Origin: Paenibacillus artemisiicola | GTDB lineage: Bacteria; Bacillota; Bacilli; Paenibacillales; Paenibacillaceae | NCBI RefSeq assembly: GCF_017652985.1 | Contig: NZ_JAGGDJ010000006.1 | Location: 124,001 to 188,000 of the forward strand | Reading direction: 5' to 3' | DNA length: 64,000 bases | Shown here: piece after piece, positions 8,708-16,086 of the stretch | How positions within the stretch are numbered: the first letter of the stretch is position 1 | Layout: every line of letters starts with the position of its first letter | Made by a program: the position numbers and the translations under genes | The notes under the pieces: generated by a model | The model's database searches: none | What the model was told of the DNA's origin: nothing | What the model saw: the letters and a program-made list of their open reading frames with translations, nothing else

Positions 8708-9238
8708 TCAGCCGCCGCGAAGCGCGTCGACGAACGCCTTCGCGTAAGGCGGCAGATCCGGCGGACGGCGCGCCGAGATGAGATGCCCGTCCACGACGAC
8801 CGGCTCGTCCAGCCACGTAGCGCCGGCGTTCTCCATGTCGTCGCGAATGCCGGGGGTGGACGTCACCTTGCGGCCTTGCAAAATTTTGGCCGAAATCAGC
8901 ACCCAGCCCGCATGGCAGATTTGCCCGATCGGCTTGGCCGCCGCGTCCATCTCCCTGACGAGCTCGAGCACCCTCGGGTAGCGGCGGATCTTGTCCGGCG
9001 CCCAGCCGCCCGGCACGAGCAGGCCGTCGATGCGGGAGGCGTCCAGCTCGTCGTAGGCGGCGTCGGCCGTGGCCGGCACGCCGTATTTGCCGATATGCGC
9101 GCGGCCCTTCTCCGGCCCGGCGAACAGCACGGTCGCGCCTTCCTCGCGGACGCGGTAAACGGGATACCATAATTCCAGATCTTCGAATTCGTCGTCCAGC
9201 AAGCAGACGACCGTTTTGCCTTGCAGCGACATGGACAT
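8708..9238 (-). CDS. DJ-1/PfpI family protein
   Basis: A 176-residue class I glutamine amidotransferase-like protein of the PfpI group (general-stress protein 18/YfkM type). It has the expected glutamate in DEFEDLELWYP near the N-terminus and the nucleophile elbow QICHAGW with the reactive cysteine near residue 108, followed by TSTPGIRDDMENAGA. Members act as deglycases, chaperones or peptidases in stress; the exact reaction is not settled. AGGAGGATGACGG upstream supports the start. It is convergent with ptsI. Confidence 0.9.
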   Translation of the reverse strand: MSMSLQGKTVVCLLDDEFEDLELWYPVYRVREEGATVLFAGPEKGRAHIGKYGVPATADAAYDELDASRIDGLLVPGGWAPDKIRRYPRVLELVREMDAAAKPIGQICHAGWVLISAKILQGRKVTSTPGIRDDMENAGATWLDEPVVVDGHLISARRPPDLPPYAKAFVDALRGG

Positions 9239-9353
9239 TGTCCGTCATCCTCCTTCAACCCTGCGCATAGATAAAGATCAAGCCCGCGCAATCCACCCTC
9301 ATTTTATCGAAGCCGCCCCGGCGAAGCAACCCGGGCCGCCCGCCGTTGCGCGT

Positions 9354-9378
9354 CCGCGGCGTTTTCAAGCCGCCGCGG
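9354..9378. other. GC-rich hairpin in the 9239-9437 spacer
   Basis: CCGCGGCG and CGCCGCGG form an 8-bp stem around an unpaired middle. There is no U tract. I see nothing else definite in this spacer, which carries the promoter side of the PfpI gene and the upstream region of the zinc-finger gene. Confidence 0.4.
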
Positions 9379-9437
9379 CGCTGGCTGCTTAATCCGCTAA
9401 ATGCAAAAATTACAACCTGCGCGCAAGGAGGACTTTA

Positions 9438-9479
9438 ATGCGAAAAGTCGAATACCTTATCGTCGAGCTGCGCCTCTGA
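9438..9479 (+). CDS. Possible 13-codon leader ORF (MRKVEYLIVELRL)
   Basis: A 13-codon open frame with an unusually good ribosome site (AAGGAGG, 7 bases before the ATG) ends 49 bases before the zinc-finger gene. It could be a leader peptide whose translation affects the next gene, a genuine microprotein, or chance. A TGAAAG-N4-CTTTCA inverted repeat overlaps its stop. No homologue is known to me. Confidence 0.35.
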   Translation: MRKVEYLIVELRL

Positions 9480-9528
9480 AAGAACGCTTTCAAGGCCGTG
9501 CTGCTTTTAGGAGAAGGAGTGGACCATT

Positions 9529-9945
9529 TTGCAAAAGCGCTGTTCTTGCGGCGACGTGATGCCGATGAAGCTGCGTACCGTCATTTATTCCAATAAGGTT
9601 GAAATCGATAACGTGCCCATCTACTCTTGCCCTTCCTGCAACCGCAGCGAAGTGTTTCCCGAGGTAAAGCCGGACCTGACGGGATTGATCGGCCAGCTGG
9701 GCGCGCAGCCCGCAAAACAAACCTTCCTGTTTAACGAATGGAATGAATGGGCAAAGCTGTTAGTAGAAGCCTATTACGAACATAAACATTCCGATCCGGC
9801 GATCGTCCGGAAGATGACCGAGGAACGGATCGACATGCTCCTCGATTTGCTGGCCGTCGCGCAAGCCACCGGCGATCCGGACTGGATGGCGGACATACAT
9901 AAGCGGTTAAGCCAGCTGAGCAGGAGCATGCTTCAATACGGCTAA
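9529..9945 (+). CDS. YgiT-type zinc-finger protein
   Basis: A 138-residue protein with a zinc ribbon at the N-terminus: CSCG (residues 5-8) and CPSC (about 34-37) provide four zinc ligands in the YgiT/MqsA-like spacing. The C-terminal two thirds is helical, with no MqsA helix-turn-helix seen. The start is TTG with GAGAAGGAG upstream. Function is unproven; in Paenibacillaceae this gene commonly lies just before brxC, as here, where the next start is 16 bases after the stop. Confidence 0.8.
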   Translation: MQKRCSCGDVMPMKLRTVIYSNKVEIDNVPIYSCPSCNRSEVFPEVKPDLTGLIGQLGAQPAKQTFLFNEWNEWAKLLVEAYYEHKHSDPAIVRKMTEERIDMLLDLLAVAQATGDPDWMADIHKRLSQLSRSMLQYG

Positions 9946-9960
9946 GAAGGATGTGTCCGC

Positions 9961-10317
9961 ATGGAAATGCCTCTTCCGATGAGAACGCTTGCGGACTGGG
10001 AGGACGCCTACGGGAGCTCCTTCCGGCAGCCGCTGCTGGTGTTCAAGCACAGCACGCAGTGCTCCGTCAGCGCCGGCGCGCACGACGAATTGGCCAACTG
10101 GCTGGAGGACGCGAAGGCGCTCGCGCTGACGCCCGTCCTCGCGCTCGTGCCGGAGAACCGCAACGTATCGGACGCGATCGCCCAACAATTGAATCTCAAG
10201 CACGAGTCGCCGCAGCTCATTCTGGTGAACGGCGGCGAGGTGTCGTGGCATGCTTCCCACTGGCGGATTACCTACTCGACATTAGACGAGCATCTCGGCA
10301 CGCATTGCGAAAAGTAA
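9961..10317 (+). CDS. brxC: Monothiol bacilliredoxin BrxC (YtxJ)
   Basis: A small thioredoxin-fold protein that removes bacillithiol from S-bacillithiolated proteins after oxidative stress. The single-cysteine active site appears as KHSTQCSVSAGA (about residues 30-41); the usual Bacillus form is CPIS, so the Pro-Ile pair is replaced by Ser-Val. The thioredoxin cis-proline segment is ESPQLILV. AAGGATG precedes the ATG. The gene lies just upstream of ccpA, whose promoter overlaps its last codons. Confidence 0.88.
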   Translation: MEMPLPMRTLADWEDAYGSSFRQPLLVFKHSTQCSVSAGAHDELANWLEDAKALALTPVLALVPENRNVSDAIAQQLNLKHESPQLILVNGGEVSWHASHWRITYSTLDEHLGTHCEK

Positions 10318-10333
10318 TATTTTGTCGTATGAT
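10305..10333 (+). promoter_or_regulatory. Candidate ccpA promoter
   Basis: TTGCGA at 10305-10310 and TATGAT at 10328-10333 are spaced by 17 bases; the -35 box overlaps the end of brxC. This would give ccpA its own transcription start. Confidence 0.55.
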
Positions 10334-10389
10334 TAACGATAAAGTGTTATGGGGCGAGAGAAAAATTTGAACTAATGGAGAGAAGGACT

Positions 10390-11394
10390 GTGACGGTAAC
10401 CATTTATGATGTAGCAAGAGAAGCAGGCGTGTCCATGGCGACTGTGTCGCGGGTCGTCAACAACAATCCAAACGTGAAACCTCAAACACGCAAAAAAGTA
10501 TTCGAAGCCATCGAACGTCTCGGCTATCGTCCGAATGCGGTTGCGAGAGGGTTGGCGAGCAAGAAAACCACGACCGTCGGCGTCGTCATTCCCGATATTT
10601 CCAACGCGATCTTCGCCGAAGTGGCGCGTGGAATTGAAGATATCGCCAATATGTACCACTACAACATTATCCTGTGCAACGCGGATAAGAAGAAGGATAA
10701 AGAGATTCGCGTCATCAACACGCTGCTCGAGAAGCAGGTCGACGGGCTGCTGTTCATGGGCGGCGCCGTAACGGACGAGCACCTGCAGGCGTTCAAGACG
10801 GCCAACGTGCCGATCGTGCTGTGCGCCACGACCGACGAGAACGGCATGATGCCGTCCGTCGACATCGACCACGAAGCCGCGGCGTTCGACGCCGTGCAGA
10901 CGCTGATCAAGAACGGCCACCGCACGATCGCGATGATCGGCGGCACGCTGCAGGATCCGGCGAACGGCTACGCGCGGTTTCAAGGCTATAAGCGCGCGCT
11001 CGAAGCCGCGGGCCTGCCTTACGACGAGAACCTCGTACGCATCGGCAATTACCGCTACGAGTCCGGCGTCGACGCGATGAAATACTTCCTGGAGCTCCCG
11101 GAGCGCCCGACCGCCGTCTTCTCCGCGACGGACGAAATGGCCATCGGCGCCATTCACTGCATCCAGGACGCCGGCCTCAAGGTGCCGGACAACGTTTCGG
11201 TCATCAGCGTGGACAACAGCCGGATGGCGTCCATGGTCCGTCCGCAGCTGACGGCCGTCGCCCAGCCGATGTACGACATCGGCGCGGTATCGATGCGGCT
11301 GCTGACGAAGCTCATGAAGAAGGAATCGGTCGACAATCCGCGCGTCGTGCTGCCGTACGAAATCGTCACGCGGCAGTCGGTAGGGAGCATCTGA
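10390..11394 (+). CDS. ccpA: Catabolite control protein A (LacI family)
   Basis: Global carbon catabolite regulator that binds cre sites with Ser-phosphorylated HPr or Crh as corepressor. The protein opens with the LacI helix-turn-helix [18 protein letters not shown] and hinge helix [12 protein letters not shown], followed by the periplasmic-binding-protein-like core with [24 protein letters not shown] and the C-terminal [12 protein letters not shown]. The GTG at 10390 is chosen as start because it matches the family N-terminus ([13 protein letters not shown]) and GGAG lies 8 bases upstream; the ATG at 10375 would add five codons and lacks a ribosome site. mtnN begins at the base after its stop. 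Confidence 0.93.
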   Translation: MTVTIYDVAREAGVSMATVSRVVNNNPNVKPQTRKKVFEAIERLGYRPNAVARGLASKKTTTVGVVIPDISNAIFAEVARGIEDIANMYHYNIILCNADKKKDKEIRVINTLLEKQVDGLLFMGGAVTDEHLQAFKTANVPIVLCATTDENGMMPSVDIDHEAAAFDAVQTLIKNGHRTIAMIGGTLQDPANGYARFQGYKRALEAAGLPYDENLVRIGNYRYESGVDAMKYFLELPERPTAVFSATDEMAIGAIHCIQDAGLKVPDNVSVISVDNSRMASMVRPQLTAVAQPMYDIGAVSMRLLTKLMKKESVDNPRVVLPYEIVTRQSVGSI

Positions 11395-12099
11395 ATGGCG
11401 GCTCTTTATCATAAGATCGGCATCGTAGGCGCCATGGCCGAAGAGATCGAGCTCTTGCATAAGCACGTCGTCAAGACGGGATCGTTCGTGAAGGCCGGGA
11501 TCGAATATACCGAAGGCACGCTGCACGGCCATAACGTCGTCTTCTGCAAATCCGGCGTCGGCAAGGTCAATGCCGCGGTATGCACGCAGGTGCTCATCGA
11601 CGCGGGCGCGGACTGCGTCCTGTTCACGGGCGTCGCGGGCGCCGTCGCGCCGAGCTTGAATATCGGCGACATCGTCGTCTCGACGTCCTGCCTGCAGCAT
11701 GACTTCGACGTCACGCCGCTGGGCTTTGCCCGCGGGCAAATCCCGTATCAGGACGTCTGGGAATTTCAAGCCGCGCCGGACCTCGTGGAGCTTGCCGCGT
11801 CGGCCTGCGAGCGGTTGTTCCCGGGACGCAGCCTGAAGGGCAAAGTGCTCTCCGGCGACCAGTTCATCGCTTCGCGCGACGCGGTGCGCGGGCTGTACGA
11901 AGAGCTGGGCGGCGCCTGCACGGAGATGGAAGGCGCTTCGCTGGCGCAAGTATGCGCGATGAACGGCGTGCCGTTCGTCGTCATTCGTTCCATGTCGGAC
12001 AAGGCGGACGGTTCGGCGCATGTCAACTTCGCCGAGTTCACGATTCAAGCGTCCGTTAATTCGCACGCGATCATCGACGACATGCTGCGGCATTTGTAA
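11395..12099 (+). CDS. mtnN: 5'-methylthioadenosine/S-adenosylhomocysteine nucleosidase
   Basis: Hydrolyses MTA and SAH to adenine and methylthioribose or ribosylhomocysteine, clearing by-products of SAM chemistry. The 234-residue protein shows IGIVGAMAEEIELL, FTGVAGA, the catalytic-region SGDQFIAS, the ribose-binding EMEGAS and RSMSDKAD with the catalytic aspartate near residue 200. A GGGAG site lies inside the end of ccpA and the start follows the ccpA stop with no gap, implying cotranscription. Confidence 0.94.
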   Translation: MAALYHKIGIVGAMAEEIELLHKHVVKTGSFVKAGIEYTEGTLHGHNVVFCKSGVGKVNAAVCTQVLIDAGADCVLFTGVAGAVAPSLNIGDIVVSTSCLQHDFDVTPLGFARGQIPYQDVWEFQAAPDLVELAASACERLFPGRSLKGKVLSGDQFIASRDAVRGLYEELGGACTEMEGASLAQVCAMNGVPFVVIRSMSDKADGSAHVNFAEFTIQASVNSHAIIDDMLRHL

Positions 12100-12124
12100 G
12101 CAAAGACAGGGATCCGGCTAGTAG

Positions 12125-12177
12125 AAAGGCAGCTTTTCGCTTCCGAGCGCATCGGAAGGGGAAGCTGCCTTTTGTTT
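12125..12177 (+). terminator. Terminator of the ccpA-mtnN transcript
   Basis: An 11-bp outer stem (AAAGGCAGCTT / AAGCTGCCTTT) and a 7-bp inner stem with an AT-poor loop, ending in TTTTGTTTT. Confidence 0.88.
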
Positions 12178-12261
12178 TGGTTCGCGCTTGCGGGTACCAG
12201 TGTCAATGATGCCCAATTGCGATCTCATTGACATTGCAATGCCTTGCAGGGCTGTCGCAGC

Positions 12262-13440
12262 TTAGAGCTGCTGCAGGACGATTCCCGCGACCTCCTTGTT
12301 GCGGGCCGCGATCTCGCCGCGCCGCGGCATCGGCGTCCAAGCCGCGAGGTCGTCCAGCCAGTCGGCCGGCAGCGGCGCATCGCTCAGCGCTGCCCAATGC
12401 TCCTGCCACGCCAGCGGCAGCGGCTCGTTGGCGCCTTCGGGCGCCAGCCGGTCCATCAACGGATGGTCCGTCATGGCAAGCCAGACGAACGCCCAGGCGC
12501 GAGGCACGACGCGCCAGATGTCGTACCCGCCGCCGCCCAGCGCGACCCAGCGGCCTTCGGCGTACCGATGGGCCAGGTCATGGATGATCGCCGGCATCGC
12601 CTGGTAGATGCGCATGCTGCAGTGGATGTGCGACAGCGGATCGTAAGCGTGCGCGTCGCAGCCGTGCTGGCTGACGATGACGTCGGGCTTGAAATACTCG
12701 GCCGCGCGGCTCACGGTCGCGCGGAAGCTGTCCAGCCACGAGTCGTCCTCCGTATATGGCTCCATCGGCACGTTGATGCTGGCGCCGAAGCCGGCGTCTG
12801 CGCCGCGCTCGTGAACGAAGCCCGTGCCGGGAAACAAATATTTGCCCGTCTCGTGAATGGAATACGTGCAAACGTCGGGATCGGCGTAAAACGACCACTG
12901 CACGCCGTCGCCGTGATGGACGTCCGTATCGATATAGAGCACGCGGGCGCCGTACCGCTTGCGGATATGCGCGATCGCGATCGCGGCGTCATTGTAGACG
13001 CAGAAGCCCGCGCCGCGGTCCGGGAAGGCATGATGCAAGCCGCCCGCCATATGGTACGCGTGCCGCGCGCGTCCGTCCATGACCGCGTCCGCCGCAAGCA
13101 CCGAGCCGCCGACGATCGCGGCGGCGGCCGCGTGCATGCCGGGAAAATACGGCGTGTCCTCGGTGCCGAGGCCGAATTTGTCCGCGCCCGCGACGTCGGC
13201 CGGGACGGGTTGGGGCGAGCCGAGCCGCCGCACGGCCTCGACATAATCGTAGCGATGCACGAGCTTCAGCTGATCTTCGCCGGCCGGCGAAGCCGTCAGC
13301 ATGTGCTCGTCCTTCAGCGCGCCCGCGGCTTCCAGCAAGTGCTTGGCCAGCGCCAGCCGGATCGGGTTGAACGGATGCTCCTGATTGAATTTATACCGTT
13401 TCGCCTCGGGCGAATAAATAAATACGGCATTGGCCGTCAT
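12262..13440 (-). CDS. acuC: Acetoin utilisation deacetylase AcuC
   Basis: A class I histone-deacetylase-like zinc enzyme of 392 residues that in Bacillus removes the acetyl group AcuA puts on acetyl-CoA synthetase, reactivating it. Catalytic features are the His-His pair in GLHHAFPDRGAGF, the zinc ligands in YIDTDVHHGDGVQ, the third ligand region SQHGCDAH and the tyrosine in GGGGYD. The ATG at 13440 (MTANAVF) follows GTGGAG; the frame stays open for 250 more codons upstream but that stretch is the shadow of acuA. It lies 44 bases downstream of acuA. Confidence 0.93.
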   Translation of the reverse strand: MTANAVFIYSPEAKRYKFNQEHPFNPIRLALAKHLLEAAGALKDEHMLTASPAGEDQLKLVHRYDYVEAVRRLGSPQPVPADVAGADKFGLGTEDTPYFPGMHAAAAAIVGGSVLAADAVMDGRARHAYHMAGGLHHAFPDRGAGFCVYNDAAIAIAHIRKRYGARVLYIDTDVHHGDGVQWSFYADPDVCTYSIHETGKYLFPGTGFVHERGADAGFGASINVPMEPYTEDDSWLDSFRATVSRAAEYFKPDVIVSQHGCDAHAYDPLSHIHCSMRIYQAMPAIIHDLAHRYAEGRWVALGGGGYDIWRVVPRAWAFVWLAMTDHPLMDRLAPEGANEPLPLAWQEHWAALSDAPLPADWLDDLAAWTPMPRRGEIAARNKEVAGIVLQQL

Positions 13441-13484
13441 GCTGCTCCACTGCCTCTCTGCACGGATTGCGCGAATCGCCTGAA

Positions 13485-14117
13485 CTAATACATGAATCGC
13501 TGCCGGAAACGAACGCGGTCGAACTGCTCGACCGAGCTTAAAGGCACTTCCCTGCCGATGCGGACCATCAGGCAATTGGCGGGATGCGCGCAAATCTCCG
13601 GATCGTCGGTCGCGAACCAGACCATGCCGACTTCCTTCATCAGCTTCTCCATCATGGCACGGTAGTCCCAGACGCTGAGCCCCGTACCCTCCAAGTCCCA
13701 GTGCCAGTAATATTCCGTCGTATAGACGATGACGTTCTCCAGCTGCCCGCCGCGGAACGCGAGGGAGATGAGCCGCTTGGCCAAGCCCAGCCCGCGGTAA
13801 TCGTCGGCTACCTCGACGGCGCCGAGTTCGATCAAATCCGCCATGTTGCCTTCCGACCAGCGCTCCAGCTCGTCGGGATAATGAAACGTGACGTAACCGA
13901 CGATCGTGTCGCCGTCCCGCGCCGCGATGATGCGGCCTTCGGGCAGCGCGGCGATCTCGATCAGCGCCTGGAGCTGCTCGGGCGGACGACGGAAGGCGTC
14001 GAGCTGCGCGTGCAGCGTCAACCCGGTTAGCCGTTCGGCCGGCAGCGGGCCTTCGACGACGATTTCCCGCGCCTGAAAGCGGATGGTTTCGGTATGCGGC
14101 AGTTTGCGATGTTCCAA
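13485..14117 (-). CDS. acuA: Protein acetyltransferase AcuA (GNAT family)
   Basis: Acetylates the active-site lysine of acetyl-CoA synthetase and so turns it off. The GNAT acetyl-CoA-binding motif is VADDYRGLGLAKRLIS near residues 105-120, preceded by the strand TIVGYVTFHYPDE and the conserved DLIELGAVEV. It is transcribed away from its substrate gene acsA, with acuC next in the same direction. Bacillus subtilis has acuB, a CBS-ACT protein, between the two; here acuC follows directly and acuB is absent from the locus. Confidence 0.92.
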   Translation of the reverse strand: MEHRKLPHTETIRFQAREIVVEGPLPAERLTGLTLHAQLDAFRRPPEQLQALIEIAALPEGRIIAARDGDTIVGYVTFHYPDELERWSEGNMADLIELGAVEVADDYRGLGLAKRLISLAFRGGQLENVIVYTTEYYWHWDLEGTGLSVWDYRAMMEKLMKEVGMVWFATDDPEICAHPANCLMVRIGREVPLSSVEQFDRVRFRQRFMY

Positions 14118-14202
14118 AAATCATCGGGCTCCTTTCGCCTGCTACCCTACTTATAGCAAAAAAATGCGTCAATGAAAAGCATGGTCGAGGCATCGAGAGT
14201 CA

Positions 14203-14226
14203 TGCTATAATATGAAAGCGTATTCG
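14203..14226 (+). promoter_or_regulatory. acsA promoter with overlapping cre-like site
   Basis: An extended -10 box TGCTATAAT (14203-14211) is followed at 14213-14226 by TGAAAGCGTATTCG, which matches the CcpA cre consensus TGNAANCGNWNNCW at all but the last base. The position, at the expected transcription start, fits repression by CcpA. In Bacillus acsA and the acu genes are known CcpA targets; binding here is inferred. Confidence 0.6.
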
Positions 14227-14284
14227 GGTTTGCCGGCAGAGAGATAGGAAAACAGTTTTACTATGGGCAGGAGGATGATGAAGA

Positions 14285-16009
14285 ATGAGCAATACCCATC
14301 AAGAACGGATTCCGGCGACGGCGTCCGGCTCCAACATGGCAAGCTACAATGAAACCTACGAAGCCTTTAACTTCGAACAGCTTGAACGGCAGTTTTCCTG
14401 GCATGGCACGGGCAAGGTCAACATGGCCTACGAAGCGATCGACCGTCACGTCGAAGCGGGGCGGGGCGACAAGATCGCTCTCTACTATAGCGATAACGCA
14501 AGGGACGAATCGTACACGTTCGCGGAGATGGCGAAGCAGTCGAACCGGTTCGCCAACGTGCTTCGCGGGCTGGGCATCGGCAAAGGGGAGCGCGTGTTCA
14601 TCTTCATGCCGCGCACGCCGGAGCTGTATTTCGGCCTGCTGGGCGCGCTGAAAGTCGGCGCCGTCGTCGGGCCGCTCTTCGAAGCGTTCATGGAAACGGC
14701 CGTCAGGGACCGGCTGCTGGACAGCGGCGCGACCGCGATCGTCACGACGCCGGCGCTGCTGTCGCGCATTCCGCGGAGCGAGCTGCCGGACTTGAAGCAT
14801 GTCATCGTCTTCGGCGACGACGTGCAGACAGGGGAAGGCATCGTCGATTACAAGGCCGAGATGGCCGCCGCATCCGACGCCGCCGAGATCGAATGGCTCG
14901 GGCGCGAGGACGGACTTATCCTGCATTATACGTCGGGCTCCACGGGCAAGCCGAAGGGCATTTTCCACGTGCAGAACGCCATGATTCAGCACTACTTCAC
15001 CGGCCGGATCGTGCTGGACCTGCAGCCGGACGACATCTACTGGTGCACCGCCGATCCGGGCTGGGTCACGGGCACGTCGTACGGCATCTTCGCGCCGTGG
15101 CTGAACGGGGCGACGAACGTGATCCGCGGCGGCCGCTTCAGCCCGCAGGACTGGTACAAGACGATCGAGCGCTACAAGGTGACGGTCTGGTACAGCGCGC
15201 CGACGGCATTCCGCATGCTGATGGGCGCCGGCGACGACGTCGTCGGACAGTTCGACCTCTCCAGCCTGCGCCACGTACTGAGCGTCGGCGAGCCGCTTAA
15301 TCCGGAAGTCGTCCGCTGGGGGATGAAGGTCTACAAGCAGCGCATTCACGACACGTGGTGGATGACGGAGACGGGCGGACAGCTGATCTGCAACTACCCG
15401 AGCATGGACATCAAGCCGGGCTCCATGGGCAAGCCGATTCCCGGCGTTCAAGCGGCCATCATCGACGACGCCGGCAACGAGCTGCCGCCGTACCGCATGG
15501 GCAACCTCGCGATCCGCACGCCATGGCCGTCCATGATGCGCAAGGTATGGAACAATCCCGCGAAATACGAGGAGTATTTCCGTATTCCGGGCTGGTACAT
15601 CTCCGGGGACTCCGCCTACCGGGACGAGGAAGGCTACTTCTGGTTCCAAGGCCGGATCGACGACGTCATCAACACGGCCGGCGAGCGCGTCGGACCGTTC
15701 GAAGTCGAGAGCAAGCTCGTCGAGCATCCCGCGGTCGCGGAAGCCGGCGTCATCGGCAAGCCGGACCCGATGCGCGGCGAGATCATCAAAGCGTTCGTGG
15801 CGCTGCGCGAAGGCTACACGGCGTCGGACGAACTGAAGGCCGACATTACCAAGTTCGTGAAAGAAGGCCTCTCCGCGCATGCGGCGCCGCGCGAGATCGA
15901 ATTCAAAGACAAGCTGCCGAAGACGCGCAGCGGCAAAATCATGCGCCGCGTGCTGAAGGCATGGGAGCTGAACCTGCCGACCGGCGACCTGTCGACCATT
16001 GAAGACTAA
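14285..16009 (+). CDS. acsA: Acetyl-coenzyme A synthetase
   Basis: Activates acetate with ATP and CoA through acetyl-AMP. The 574-residue protein is the length of Bacillus AcsA. It has the phosphate loop YTSGSTGKPKG (about residues 215-225), the adenylate-binding WWMTETGGQ, the hinge region WFQGRIDDVINTAGERVGPFEVE and the C-terminal KTRSGKIMRR containing the lysine that AcuA acetylates. GGAGG lies 10 bases before the chosen ATG. It is divergent from acuA and ends at a strong bidirectional terminator. Confidence 0.96.
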   Translation: MSNTHQERIPATASGSNMASYNETYEAFNFEQLERQFSWHGTGKVNMAYEAIDRHVEAGRGDKIALYYSDNARDESYTFAEMAKQSNRFANVLRGLGIGKGERVFIFMPRTPELYFGLLGALKVGAVVGPLFEAFMETAVRDRLLDSGATAIVTTPALLSRIPRSELPDLKHVIVFGDDVQTGEGIVDYKAEMAAASDAAEIEWLGREDGLILHYTSGSTGKPKGIFHVQNAMIQHYFTGRIVLDLQPDDIYWCTADPGWVTGTSYGIFAPWLNGATNVIRGGRFSPQDWYKTIERYKVTVWYSAPTAFRMLMGAGDDVVGQFDLSSLRHVLSVGEPLNPEVVRWGMKVYKQRIHDTWWMTETGGQLICNYPSMDIKPGSMGKPIPGVQAAIIDDAGNELPPYRMGNLAIRTPWPSMMRKVWNNPAKYEEYFRIPGWYISGDSAYRDEEGYFWFQGRIDDVINTAGERVGPFEVESKLVEHPAVAEAGVIGKPDPMRGEIIKAFVALREGYTASDELKADITKFVKEGLSAHAAPREIEFKDKLPKTRSGKIMRRVLKAWELNLPTGDLSTIED

Positions 16010-16036
16010 GCTTCGCCCGGCTTCGGCCGCGGCACG

Positions 16037-16075
16037 AAAAAACCTTCCGATGCAGCTCGCATCGGAAGGTTTTTT
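16037..16075. terminator. Bidirectional terminator between acsA and the PBP gene
   Basis: A perfect 16-bp inverted repeat (AAAAAACCTTCCGATG and its complement) around a 7-base loop; both sides end in U tracts, so it can serve the two convergent genes. Confidence 0.93.
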
Positions 16076-16086
16076 GCGTTGCTTCT

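Noticed and set aside
9476..9494. TGAAAGAACGCTTTCA as a cre site
   Set aside because: The arms match but the centre is two bases too long for the CcpA consensus.
12262..14193. 643-codon frame that would extend AcuC by 250 residues
   Set aside because: The extension is acuA read in another frame; the AcuC N-terminus and ribosome site fit 13440.
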